Part shown: positions 1 to 8,393 of the stretch, piece by piece
Layout: every line of letters begins with the position of its first letter
How positions within the stretch are numbered: position 1 is the stretch's first letter
Assembly: GCF_004366075.1 (NCBI RefSeq)
Contig: NZ_SODU01000002.1
Location: forward strand, 1,674,758 to 1,738,757
Direction: 5' to 3'
Length of the DNA: 64,000 nt
DNA from: Kribbella pratensis
Lineage (GTDB): Bacteria > Actinomycetota > Actinomycetes > Propionibacteriales > Kribbellaceae
The notes under the pieces: model-generated
What the model was told of the DNA's origin: nothing
What the model saw: the letters and a program-made list of their open reading frames with translations, nothing else
The model's database searches: none
Program-made: the position numbers and the translations under genes

Positions 1-130
1 GGATGGGACATGCACGGACCGGCCTGGCGTAGGCACCTCGCTGGGTAGGGGGCGGAGAACTGTCGGGTGTGGGTTCTGGTGGGGACGAGCTGGGCACCGG
101 GTGGGGGCGGTGTGGAATCCGGAGGGGGCC

Positions 131-1222
131 ATGAAGGACACCTTGGCGAGGGCCGAGTATTTGCGGTCGGTGTTCGCCGGCACGGCTGCGGGGACGGTCG
201 GGCTGGAAGAAGAACTGCTGCTGGTGGATCGCCGGAGCTGGCTGCCTGCGCGGGCGTCTGAGGTGCTGGCTCTCGTGGACGACGCCCGGATCAAGCAGGA
301 GTTGCCTGCCTGCCAGGTGGAGATCGCGACCTCGGTGCACAAGGATCCGGACGTCGCTGTCGCGGAACTGCGCAGTTGCCGGTCGCTGCTGGCGGACGGC
401 TGTGGCTCGGGCCTGGCTGTGGTCGCTGCGCCGGTTCACCCATTGGTCGACGGACCTGTGGAGTTGTCGGCAACGGCGCGAGCAGTCGGTCTCGACGACC
501 GGTACCGTGAGGTGATCCGTCGGCAGCTGGTGTCGTCGTTGCAGGTGCACCTGGCGTTCGGTGACGCCGACTGCACGTTGGCGGTCTATCACGCGTTGCG
601 AGATCTGCTGCCGGAGTTGGCCGCGCTCGCAGGCGCCGCACCATTCGTCGGCGGACGCGACAGCGGCCTCTGCTCAGTGCGTCCGGTGATCGCCGCGCAG
701 TTGCCGCGCCAGGGTGTGCCGCCGATCATTGCTTCGTGGGAGCAGTTCGCCGCCGACCTGTGCTGGGCGGTTCGCGGGCGCGCCGTCGACGACCCGTCGG
801 AGTGGTGGTGGGAGCTCCGGCCACATGTCCGCTTCGGCACGCTCGAGCTCCGGGTCCTCGACGTACAGGCGACGACGGATCTGACGAGCGCGATCGTTCG
901 GTTCGTCTATGCACTGGCCGCCAGGCTGGCCGAGCTGCACTACCTCGGTGAACTGCCGGCGCCGGCGCCGTCCTGGCGGATCGCGGAGAACCGCTGGGCA
1001 GCGCTCCGGGACGGCGTCCGGGGTGAGCTTCTCGACCTTCGTACCGGCGTCGCCCGCCCGACCCGCCGACGCCTGCATGAACTCATCGATGCCGCCGAGG
1101 GGCATGCGCCGGGTGGATTGGCCGACGCACGGGAACTGGTCGAGAACCCTCCGGTGGATCACCTTCGAATGCTCGGTCCCGACCGGGTCGTGCCGTGGCT
1201 CGCGGAGGTGTTCACCGCATGA
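131..1222 (+). CDS. Carboxylate-amine ligase, YbdK / glutamate-cysteine ligase 2 family
   Basis: A 363-residue protein of the GCS2 (YbdK) family, ATP-grasp-like enzymes that join a carboxylate such as glutamate to an amine such as cysteine. Family marks seen are GLEEELLLVD near residue 25 and ELRPHVRFGTLELRVLD near residue 230, matching the usual GxEEEF and RP-x-TLExRxxD signatures. The ATG at 131 is chosen over the upstream in-frame start because GGAGG lies at 121-125. The next gene overlaps by ATGA, so the two are probably co-translated. The true substrate cannot be told from sequence; weak activity is typical of this subgroup. Confidence 0.85.
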   Translation: MKDTLARAEYLRSVFAGTAAGTVGLEEELLLVDRRSWLPARASEVLALVDDARIKQELPACQVEIATSVHKDPDVAVAELRSCRSLLADGCGSGLAVVAAPVHPLVDGPVELSATARAVGLDDRYREVIRRQLVSSLQVHLAFGDADCTLAVYHALRDLLPELAALAGAAPFVGGRDSGLCSVRPVIAAQLPRQGVPPIIASWEQFAADLCWAVRGRAVDDPSEWWWELRPHVRFGTLELRVLDVQATTDLTSAIVRFVYALAARLAELHYLGELPAPAPSWRIAENRWAALRDGVRGELLDLRTGVARPTRRRLHELIDAAEGHAPGGLADARELVENPPVDHLRMLGPDRVVPWLAEVFTA

Positions 1223-1869
1223 AACTGGTGACGCTTCCCGGGGTCTTCGCGCCGATCTCCGACTCGTGGATGCTCGCCGACGCGATCCGCGAGGAGCGAC
1301 TGGACGCGCAGTCGCGCGTGCTCGACATCTGCACGGGTAGTGGCTTGCTGGCGCTGACCGCGGCGGACTGTGGTGCGGCCGCGACTGCCATCGACGTATC
1401 ACGGCGCGCGCTGCTCACCGTCCAGCTCAACGCGTTCCGGGCCGGCCTGCACGTGCGGACGCTTCGTGGCAGGACGTTCGGGCCGGTCGCGGGGGAGCGG
1501 TTCGATCTGATCGTCAGCAACCCGCCGTACGTGCCGTCCTTCCGTCCCGGTGTGCCGGCCTTCGGCGCCCGCCGGGCCTGGGAGGCGGGGTACGACGGGC
1601 GCATCGTGCTCGACGCGCTCTGCGATGGCGCGGCCGCTCATCTTCGCCCGGGGGGAGCGCTACTGGTGGTGCATTCGTCGCTGATCGGGATCGAGCGGAC
1701 GATCGAGCGGCTGCGGCGTACCGGCCTCGTGGACGTCGAAGTCACGGCCAGGGTCCGAGGTCCGCTAGGGCCGTTGATGCGCGCGCAGCAGAAAGCCGGG
1801 CTGATCGCCGCGGACATCGAGGAAGAGGACGTGGCGATCGTCCGCGCGTGTGCGCCGCCGGCCGGCTGA
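1219..1869 (+). CDS. HemK/PrmC-like class I SAM methyltransferase
   Basis: A 216-residue Rossmann methyltransferase. The SAM-binding motif is DICTGSG near residue 35 and the catalytic SNPPYVP motif lies near residue 100, as in PrmC/HemK-type N5-glutamine methyltransferases and related N-methylases. It lacks the N-terminal helical domain of true PrmC (about 280 residues), so it is probably a small-molecule or protein N-methylase of the HemK-like group. The ATG start overlaps the stop of the ligase gene (ATGA), suggesting a two-gene operon. Confidence 0.8.
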   Translation: MKLVTLPGVFAPISDSWMLADAIREERLDAQSRVLDICTGSGLLALTAADCGAAATAIDVSRRALLTVQLNAFRAGLHVRTLRGRTFGPVAGERFDLIVSNPPYVPSFRPGVPAFGARRAWEAGYDGRIVLDALCDGAAAHLRPGGALLVVHSSLIGIERTIERLRRTGLVDVEVTARVRGPLGPLMRAQQKAGLIAADIEEEDVAIVRACAPPAG

Positions 1870-1906
1870 TCGACAGTGGACGGGGGGCCGTCCTGCTCGG
1901 GGTGGG

Positions 1907-2539
1907 TCAGTCGGCGACTTCGCGGTATCGGACACGTTCGTAGCGGAAGAAGCTGAACATGAGGACGACGAAGGCTGTCGCGCCGACCGGGTAGGCGATC
2001 GGCAGCGCGTCGCTGCCGACGACGCGTACGACGAGCAGCGTCGTACCGATGCCGGCGATCGCCGCGGTGATCAGAGCCGCGGTGGTGGCGATCGAGAACA
2101 CCTCGGGACGCTTCTTGGTACCCAGCATCGCGAGCGCCTCGGTGGTATCGGGAGGATCGTCGTGCCGGCTGTACTTGCCGAAGTAGGCGGCGTGGTCGGT
2201 GTCGAGATTGCGGTAGTACCGGCGGATCCGGGCGATCGACTGCTGGTACATGAGCCCCTGCAGACCGGTCTCGACGAGCCGGATCGTGGTCACCACACCG
2301 AGTCCGAACAGCAGCGGCAGGAGGGCGGAGATGAATGGCCAGAACACGTTCTCGTCGTGCACGGTGAAGCCGATCGCGACCATTGAGCTCGACATGGCCA
2401 GGATGAACGAGGTCAAGCGGTTGCCGGCCTCGGAGATCGCCGTCCCGGCCGCCGATTGCAGGACGTAGTGCTCGGTGGTGAGCGCCCCGAGCAAGGTGGC
2501 ACGTTCTTCGCTGTCCATGGCGGCCCGGTACCCAGTCAT
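1907..2539 (-). CDS. Conserved membrane protein, four TM segments
   Basis: A 210-residue protein with hydrophobic stretches near residues 42-60, 67-86, 148-170 and 180-198, separated by a charged cytoplasmic-type loop containing RRYYRNLDTDHAAYFGKYS. No catalytic motif is visible and I do not recognise the family. The ATG at 2539 has GGAG seven bases upstream; an internal ATG at 2518 is the alternative. It converges on the preceding ligase/methyltransferase pair. Confidence 0.65.
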   Translation of the reverse strand: MTGYRAAMDSEERATLLGALTTEHYVLQSAAGTAISEAGNRLTSFILAMSSSMVAIGFTVHDENVFWPFISALLPLLFGLGVVTTIRLVETGLQGLMYQQSIARIRRYYRNLDTDHAAYFGKYSRHDDPPDTTEALAMLGTKKRPEVFSIATTAALITAAIAGIGTTLLVVRVVGSDALPIAYPVGATAFVVLMFSFFRYERVRYREVAD

Positions 2540-2626
2540 CGAGATCTCCGAGCCGAGCTGGCTGGATCGCGTACGTGCCGGTGCTGTGGGTACCGGCGAA
2601 GGCCGCGCTCGACCTGGGAGGCGCTG

Positions 2627-2763
2627 ATGGCGACATGTGAAGTGTGTGGCAACGAGTACGACGGGCGTTCGTGGTGATCACGCCCGACCGGCAGGAGCAT
2701 GTCTTCGACAGCATCGAATGTGCGGCGCACGCCGGCGCCGACGCGGTCAGCGACCGTGCATGA
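2627..2763 (+). pseudogene. Frameshifted small Zn-binding protein
   Basis: The start encodes MATCEVCGNEYD and stops soon after at TGA in GRSW-stop. In the next frame the family resumes as FVVITPDRQEHVFDSIECAAH and ends at 2763. Intact actinobacterial relatives are about 50-60 residues with a CxxC...C..H...CxxC pattern, so one indel sits near 2663-2668 and the last CxxC is lost, perhaps through a second shift. The gene has become inactive unless this is a sequencing error. Confidence 0.6.
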
Positions 2764-2841
2764 TCCACGATGGGTTTGGGGTTCATCCCCCGGACCCCCG
2801 GGGGCACCGCTCTCCCCATGCGGTGGGCGCGGATCGCTGAG

Positions 2842-3243
2842 CGGGCTGGGGATATCGCGGACCACGGTCATCAACGCGGTGAGCTCTGATGCGCCGCCGA
2901 GGTATGCGCGCAGGCCGGGTCCGACGTCGTTCACGGTGTTCAAGCCTGCGGTGCGGGCGCTTAGTCGGAGGTGCCGGACATGCCGGCGACGGTGCTGGCT
3001 GAGCGGGTGGCTGGACGGGGTCGATCCGGTGGTTCCGCGAGAACGTTTGCGTCCCGGCCACACGATCCGGCTGACCGGATCGTGTGGCAGCCCGGTGATG
3101 CCGCGTAGTGCGACCTGTGTTTCCCGCCGCGCACGATCCCGCTCGAGGACGGCACCGCGAAGCTGTTGCCGGTGCTGGTGATCGCCGCCGCGCACTCACG
3201 GTTCAGCACCGGGCGGATGATCCCGACCCGGAAGACCTGGTCA
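2842..3243 (+). mobile_element. IS21-family transposase (IstA) remnant
   Basis: Fragments of one IstA N-terminal region lie in two frames. One frame carries the HTH-linker part around 2845-2965 (GISRTTVINAVSSDAPPRY, then VFKPAVRAL). A second frame from 2980 carries MPATVLAERVAG, DPADRIVWQPGDAA, then a TAG where IstA has Gln, then CDLCFPPRTIPLEDG and ending SRFSTGRMIPTRKT. The copy is cut by the next gene at 3241. No IstB, terminal repeats or target duplication is visible. It is a dead, 3'-truncated relic. Confidence 0.7.
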
Positions 3244-3627
3244 GTTGAGGAGCCCGTCGATGGGGGCGTTGTCGACGTAGATGCGTTGGTCGGTGAACTT
3301 GCCGTCGGCGAGGGTGAAGATCGAGCAGGCGTTGATCTTCATGACGGTGTCGTCGTGGAAGCGCCAGATGCTCGTGACCTCGAAGATGACCACGCCGTCG
3401 TCTTCCTGCCAGACGTTGATCAGCGGGTGGGCCAGCGACGCGACCTTGCCGAGCAAGGTCGTCATCTGGTCCAGCATGGCGACCCGCCCGTTGATCGTCG
3501 GGGCGTTGGCGAAGGTCAACGAGACGTCATCGGCATAGTAGGAGCCGAGCCGGTCGAAGTCCTTGGCCTCCATGGCGTCGAAGTAGTCGGTCAGGAGGTC
3601 GATGGTGGGCTGGTCGGCTCGAGGCAT
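3241..3627 (-). CDS. SnoaL-like (NTF2-fold) protein
   Basis: A 128-residue protein of the NTF2/SnoaL cone fold: N-terminal helices with DYFDAMEAKDFDRLGSYYADDV, then alternating beta strands including WQEDDGVVIFEVTSIWRF and CSIFTLADGKFTDQRIYVD. The family covers polyketide cyclases, isomerases and orphan ligand-binding proteins; no specific catalytic set is obvious. Its 3' end abuts the IS21 relic, which may be why the relic stops there. Confidence 0.75.
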   Translation of the reverse strand: MPRADQPTIDLLTDYFDAMEAKDFDRLGSYYADDVSLTFANAPTINGRVAMLDQMTTLLGKVASLAHPLINVWQEDDGVVIFEVTSIWRFHDDTVMKINACSIFTLADGKFTDQRIYVDNAPIDGLLN

Positions 3628-3980
3628 GACAGCTTCCTTCGCTGGTGATGACGGACTGGTCCACTCGTCAAGCAGGGCTCAGGCTGTCGGGCCATCGCCA
3701 TCTCCGCCGGAAAGCCTTCGGACTCCACCACCGGACCGGTCAACCCGCCACGAGTGCAACCCCGACCTTTGAAGAGGCACTAGATCGCAAACTCGACGCG
3801 GGCACGTTCAGCCTCACAGCAACTCACCGCTTTACTCACCGGATTGAATGAACATACCGAGCACAGTCACCAACAGCTGCTCACGATCGGGACTGCTCGA
3901 TGGATGTCGGGACGCTGTCAAGACGAGCGCTCGCGCTGCCGGCCGGTCTCGATCGAGGTCGGGCCGGAGCGCGCCAGCCG
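3628..3980. other. Gene-free stretch of about 350 bases
   Basis: Between the SnoaL-like gene and the LLM oxidoreductase I see no ORF with convincing protein character, no hairpin of note and no repeat. The leftward promoter of the SnoaL-like gene must lie in its left part. Confidence 0.4.
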
Positions 3981-4820
3981 TCATACCTTCAGTCGACTGA
4001 CTGCCTTCTCGAATGTCCCACGCTCGTCCGGCTTCGGGGCGTAGCAGACGATCTCGTCGAACCCGATGTCCCGATAGCGCTCAGTCAGCCTGGGCAATGC
4101 GTCAGCGTCGGACCACGGCTGCAAGGACCCGTACGCGAGCAGGATGCGGCGAACAGTGCCGGGTTCGCGATCCCGTTCCAGGCAGAGTCGGTCGAGCGCG
4201 CGCATGCGTTGGATCGACGCGTGATAGAAGTCTTCTTCAGCCGCCTGGCCCGCGAACGTGACCCACGCGTCGGCGTAACCGGCTACCACCTCGAGACTCG
4301 CCGAGGCATTCGCGGCGACGATCAGCGGGATGCGCTGCTGTACGGGCGCCGGGCTCATCGCGGCGTCGTGATACGAGTAGTACGCGCCGTCGTGGTCGCT
4401 CGCATCGCCGGAGAGCAGCCGGTCGACGATTCTGACGAACTCATCGAGCCGCGCCGACCGCTCCTTCGCCGGCCACGGTGGCACGCCTGCCATCGCATGA
4501 TCCGTCGGCCACATGCCGGCACCGACGCCGAGCTGGAAGCGACCGGCCGAAATGTGGTCCAGCGTGACGGCCTGCTTGGCCAGGAGCATCGGACTGCGGA
4601 ACACCACGTTCGCAATCAGCAGGCCGACCGAGATCCGGGTCGTCGTCGCAGCCCATGCTGCGAGAAGCTCCGGACCGGCGTGCACAGGAGTCGACGGGTC
4701 CCGAGGATGGCGGATGTTGTCTCCAGTCCACAACGCGTCGAAGCCGACATCTTCGGCTGTCGCAGCCCATTCCGATGCTTCGTCCCATGTCGCGGGATTC
4801 ACCTTGAGTCCGTACCGCAT
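3981..4820 (-). CDS. LLM-class (probably F420-dependent) oxidoreductase
   Basis: A 279-residue luciferase-like monooxygenase fold protein. It begins MRYGLKV, followed by the family pattern AEDVGFDALWTGDN and SVGLLIANVVFRSPMLLAKQ, then HISAGRFQLGVGAGMWPTDH. Actinobacterial members of this subgroup mostly use coenzyme F420 rather than FMN. The ATG at 4820 is chosen (GGTGGGA upstream); an earlier in-frame start at 4901 would add an uncharacteristic Arg-rich leader. The substrate is unknown. The aldo/keto reductase lies just upstream on the same strand. Confidence 0.8.
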   Translation of the reverse strand: MRYGLKVNPATWDEASEWAATAEDVGFDALWTGDNIRHPRDPSTPVHAGPELLAAWAATTTRISVGLLIANVVFRSPMLLAKQAVTLDHISAGRFQLGVGAGMWPTDHAMAGVPPWPAKERSARLDEFVRIVDRLLSGDASDHDGAYYSYHDAAMSPAPVQQRIPLIVAANASASLEVVAGYADAWVTFAGQAAEEDFYHASIQRMRALDRLCLERDREPGTVRRILLAYGSLQPWSDADALPRLTERYRDIGFDEIVCYAPKPDERGTFEKAVSRLKV

Positions 4821-4887
4821 ATGTCCCACCCCCGTCTGTGCACGTGATCCATTGGATTGCGCCCTGTGCGCCTGATCAAGGGCTGCG

Positions 4888-5874
4888 TCAATACGCGGCA
4901 TCGAGCTTCGCGCGCTGCTCCGTGGTCAGCTCGAGATCGACAGCTGCGAGGCTCTCGTCGAGCTGTGCCACCGAGGAAGCGCCGACAAGCGGAATGACCG
5001 GGAGGTCTCCTCCGATCAGCCAGGACAGCACCACCTGGTTCGCGGTCGCACCGGTCTCTTCGGCTACCTCGCGGAGCGCCGCGAGCCGCACCGGCGTGCC
5101 CGAATGATCGAACTCGGCGCCCAGCGGCTTGTCGGTGCGTACGTACGCACCGGACAGCAACGGCGAGTAGGCGACCAGCGTCAGCTCGGGATTGGCCCGC
5201 AGGTAGCTGAGCAAGTCCCCACCGACCACGCCGACGTTGCCGTCAGGCGAGCGCAGGGTCGGCAGGTCGGTGCGCCGGCGAAGGTAGGTGTGATGGTATT
5301 GAAGAACCTCGTACGTCGGCAGCCCGGCAGAAGCCGCCAGGCTCAGGGACTGTTCGAGTCGCCACGCCCAGTGGTTGCTCGCACCGAGCAACCCCACGGC
5401 GCCGGATCCAACCAGCTCCGCGAACCCCTCGACCGTCTCCTCTACCGGCACCTCAAGATCGTGGATGTGTGCGTAAAGGAGGTCAAGTCGCTCGACGCCC
5501 AGCAGTTCGCGGCTGCGCTCCGCAGATTCACGGATGACTTTCGCCGACAGACCTTCGATGTCAGGGGTGAATTCCCGCATCGGGACGTTCGGCCGCCCGC
5601 CGAGCTTCGTCGCGATGACGACCTCGTCGCCGATGCCGCGGCTGCGCCGCCATCGCCCGAGCAACTGTTCGCTCTCGCCGCCCTGCGTGCCGCTGAGCCA
5701 GAACGCGTAGTTGTTGGCAGTGTCAACGAATGTGCCGCCGGCCTCGACGTATCGGTCCAGGATCGCGTACGCCGTCGTCTCATCTGTGGCGGTACCGAAC
5801 AGCATGGCGCCGAGGCTGAGAACGCTCACCTCGCGTCGCGTCTGCGGATCGTTGCCTATCGTGCGGTATCTCAT
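4888..5874 (-). CDS. Aldo/keto reductase
   Basis: A 328-residue (beta/alpha)8 NADPH-dependent oxidoreductase. The catalytic tetrad is recognisable: Asp and Tyr in FVDTANNYAFW (about residues 50-55), Lys in VIATKLGG, and His in LLYAHIHD. The NADP-binding C-terminal part contains IPLVGASSVAQLDESL. A MerR-type promoter with an unusually long spacer sits directly upstream, implying induction by an unlinked MerR regulator, perhaps redox or xenobiotic responsive. The LLM oxidoreductase downstream may be co-transcribed. Confidence 0.88.
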   Translation of the reverse strand: MRYRTIGNDPQTRREVSVLSLGAMLFGTATDETTAYAILDRYVEAGGTFVDTANNYAFWLSGTQGGESEQLLGRWRRSRGIGDEVVIATKLGGRPNVPMREFTPDIEGLSAKVIRESAERSRELLGVERLDLLYAHIHDLEVPVEETVEGFAELVGSGAVGLLGASNHWAWRLEQSLSLAASAGLPTYEVLQYHHTYLRRRTDLPTLRSPDGNVGVVGGDLLSYLRANPELTLVAYSPLLSGAYVRTDKPLGAEFDHSGTPVRLAALREVAEETGATANQVVLSWLIGGDLPVIPLVGASSVAQLDESLAAVDLELTTEQRAKLDAAY

Positions 5875-5915
5875 GGAAGGTCCTTTCAGCGGCCCGTCGC
5901 CGGGCGATTGAACAG

Positions 5916-5946
5916 AGTGAACCTCCTAGAGAAGGCTCTAGGTCAA
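5916..5946 (-). promoter_or_regulatory. MerR-type promoter/operator of the aldo/keto reductase
   Basis: Read on the minus strand there is a -35 TTGACC (5941-5946), a 19-nt spacer and a -10 TTCACT (5916-5921). A perfect inverted repeat CCTAGAG-4-CTCTAGG (5925-5942) sits between the elements. The 19-nt spacer with a centred dyad is the hallmark of promoters untwisted by MerR activators. No MerR gene is visible nearby. Confidence 0.55.
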
Positions 5947-5951
5947 GCGCA

Positions 5952-6172
5952 TCAGCGCAGATCGAGGATCGATGCCGGCGCCCGGCGGACGCCGATGGAC
6001 AGGGTGTCTACGGTCAGCCGCTGCAGCGCCACCTCCGCCGCCGCGAGATCCTGCACGCCGAGACCGATCAGCTTCGCGATGGAGATCTGGGTTTCGTTCT
6101 CGGGATGCGGCCACCCGGCACGATCTCTCCCAACTCCGCTCTGATGCTTGCTTCGGTGATGACTTTCGCCAT
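5952..6172 (-). pseudogene. Ornithine cyclodeaminase/mu-crystallin C-terminal fragment
   Basis: Minus-strand reading gives VITEASIRAELGEIVPG in one frame and, after a shift, ENETQISIAKLIGLGVQDL then AAAEVALQRL to a stop at 5952. This matches the C-terminal NAD-binding end of the ornithine cyclodeaminase family (usual form IxxFxSVGLAxQDLAAA). The N-terminal 250 or so residues are missing and there is one frameshift, so it is a relic. Confidence 0.55.
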
Positions 6173-6179
6173 CACCACA

Positions 6180-7898
6180 CTAGAAGGGGTTCCAGCGGGT
6201 CAGGACGAGGATGAGGACGCAGACGGCTACGTAGATCGCGTTGATCAGCAGGACCGGCGAGGGACGGCGGGCGATCGGCTCCTCCGGCAGACCGGTGTGC
6301 GAACGCAGCCGGAGCGTCTCGAACACGGCAGCGACGTTGGCCAGCTCCTTGTCCGCGATACCGCCGACAACATGCCAGTCGTCACCTGCCTCCAGGCTGA
6401 GCCCGTCCTCCTCGACCTCGACCGAATCCACGACCCGCCACGACAGGCGCCGCTCCAACCAGCCAGTGCGAATCCACAGGTCGGTCGCGGTGGCAGTCAC
6501 CCGGAAGAGCGCACGTGAGCCGAGTGAGTGCACCAGCGGTGCACCGATGCCGGTCACCAGGACAGCGGCGCACCAGTCTCCCCAGGTTGCAAAGGTTCCG
6601 ACGGCGAGCGGGGCGACGAGCAGTACGGCGACGAGCGCCGGGAGATTCCACCAGGACCGCGCCCGGAGTGGCACCTCCCACGGCAGCGTCGGGACCTCCC
6701 GCGCCGGCTCGATGGGTGGCGGGGCGGGTGCGTCCTCGGCCGGCTTGAAGTCCTTCGGCAGGCGGCTTGCGGTTTCGTTGTACCAAGGCAGCTGTCTGGG
6801 TGCCCGGAACGGGCTGGTCGGCCGCAGCGCATGGGTACCGATCATCAGCGTCGGCCAGCTGCCCTCAGCGAGGTCCCCGACGAGCAGTGCGTCGCCTCGG
6901 TACCGCCTGAGGGTTTTCGCCCACTCTTGTGTGAGTTTGGCCGGGGCAGCGGTATGGGCGGGGACGAGGTCGTCGGGTTCGGTGTGGAGAAAGCCCAGCA
7001 GGACCGTGCCGTCGGCGGACCGAACCGTGAACGCGTCGGAATAGTGCCGATCGATCCGAACGGGCATGGCCGGGCCGCTCCAGGACGTCCGTGGACGGGC
7101 TCTGCGGAGGCGGAGGTCACGGAGGACGAACAGGAAGGACACGGCCCAGGCAGCACTGGCCACCGAATACCAGTACGTGTTGTCGGCCGGCTCTGCTCGG
7201 AGCCGGAGCCAGTGTGGGTCGGCCGGGTCGACCAGCACCGGTACCTGCGTGCCGGTGTCGTAGTCGTCCAGCGGAAGCACGCTGCGGGTGGCGCCGTCGG
7301 GCAGTTGGAGTACGACCTCGCCGTCGTCGTTGATGCCTTTCACGACGGCGATCTTCTCGACGGCACGTCGTACATGCGTTTCCTCGCGTTGGTCGAGCGC
7401 ATGCATCACGCCGAGCCCGGCGGCGCCGACCAGCACCAGACCGGCTGCCACGAGGAGCCGGATGGTGACGCCGAGCGGTGCGGCCGCCGGAACCTGGACC
7501 TGGCCGCGCGGCATCCGCGCGGACAAGGACCGCTGGCTGCGGCGGCTCAAGAAGATCCAGATCAGCAGGAGCGCGCTCAGCACGCCGTAGATACTCCAGG
7601 CGACCTGTGCGCCGGCGACATCGTCGTACCGGAGTTCCAGGACGAGGAACAGCACACCGGCCAGGACTGCGGCGCTCGGTTGCCACCACAGCAGGGCGAG
7701 TGACGCGAAGCAGGCGACGACAGCCAGCGAGAACGCCCTATCCGGGCCGCAGACCGTGGGGTTCTCGACGGAGCAGGTGCCGGAATCAGCGACGGTCGAC
7801 GCCACGATCGCCCCGAGCCAGAGGGCAGGCAGCAGCCAGCGATAGGTCCAGCTCGGTACGACGGTGCGAGCCCAGCGGGCCGCGAGAGCGCCTGTCAT
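6180..7898 (-). CDS. Large membrane protein of unknown function, possible PH-like domain
   Basis: A 572-residue protein. Hydrophobic segments lie near residues 22-36, 56-75, 76-90, 103-118, 145-165 and 235-255, with another pair near 425-460 and one at the extreme C-terminus (LLINAIYVAVCVLILVL). A soluble region near 170-220 resembles a small beta domain. A region near 465-530 (RVTATATDLWIRTGWLERR) resembles a bacterial PH-like domain. I do not recognise a named family. The end abuts the cyclodeaminase relic. Confidence 0.6.
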   Translation of the reverse strand: MTGALAARWARTVVPSWTYRWLLPALWLGAIVASTVADSGTCSVENPTVCGPDRAFSLAVVACFASLALLWWQPSAAVLAGVLFLVLELRYDDVAGAQVAWSIYGVLSALLLIWIFLSRRSQRSLSARMPRGQVQVPAAAPLGVTIRLLVAAGLVLVGAAGLGVMHALDQREETHVRRAVEKIAVVKGINDDGEVVLQLPDGATRSVLPLDDYDTGTQVPVLVDPADPHWLRLRAEPADNTYWYSVASAAWAVSFLFVLRDLRLRRARPRTSWSGPAMPVRIDRHYSDAFTVRSADGTVLLGFLHTEPDDLVPAHTAAPAKLTQEWAKTLRRYRGDALLVGDLAEGSWPTLMIGTHALRPTSPFRAPRQLPWYNETASRLPKDFKPAEDAPAPPPIEPAREVPTLPWEVPLRARSWWNLPALVAVLLVAPLAVGTFATWGDWCAAVLVTGIGAPLVHSLGSRALFRVTATATDLWIRTGWLERRLSWRVVDSVEVEEDGLSLEAGDDWHVVGGIADKELANVAAVFETLRLRSHTGLPEEPIARRPSPVLLINAIYVAVCVLILVLTRWNPF

Positions 7899-8306
7899 TC
7901 GAGAACTGTAAGGTCAGCGGGCCCTTTCCACGCGGCCTTCGTCCCAGACCGGCTCGTCGGGTTCGTAGACCGAACCGTCGGCGCCGAAGACGGCGCAAGC
8001 GGTGCCCGCGCGACAACGCAGCACCGAGCCGTCACTGTTACAACGACTGCAGGTCGCCAACGCACGCAACCGTGAACTCGCCGAAGGCAAGCAGCGACGC
8101 GGTCGGCAACTCGCGCAGGCCCTCGGCGAGTTACGAGCGATCGGAATGACAGCCGGACTGCCGGCTGATTCGTGCTCAAGAACACTTGCACTGGGCAACG
8201 TCTTGGACAAGGGCCCTGAATCCCGACCTCCAGGTCAGCCTCGGCGGCATGCCCGCCTTGAACGAGCGCGAACTAGGATGATTGTCGGTGTCGAGAGGGG
8301 CCGCCA
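7899..8306. other. Degenerate intergenic region with a possible DUF6262-like remnant
   Basis: About 8029-8165 on the plus strand encodes SLLQRLQVANARNRELAEGK then AQALGELRAIG. This resembles the coiled-coil end of small proteins that accompany transposon-type tyrosine recombinases (DUF6262-like). On the minus strand 7914-8036 reads as an open C-terminal-like stretch ending YEPDEPVWDEGRVERAR. Neither has a convincing start. Both may be gene debris. Confidence 0.3.
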
Positions 8307-8393
8307 ATGTCGCAACCACGGGTTCGGGGCAAGATCGAGGTCTACCGGGTCGTCGAACGCGCCGCCCACGGCCGGCTGGGTGGGGCGGCATGA
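8307..8393 (+). CDS. 28-residue leader ORF coupled to the next gene
   Basis: A short ORF beginning MSQPRVRGKIEVYRVVERAA, preceded by GAGAGGGG six bases from its ATG, ends in ATGA overlapping the start of the next gene. The good ribosome site and exact overlap suggest real translation, either as a small protein or as a coupling leader. No homologue is recognised. Confidence 0.4.
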   Translation: MSQPRVRGKIEVYRVVERAAHGRLGGAA

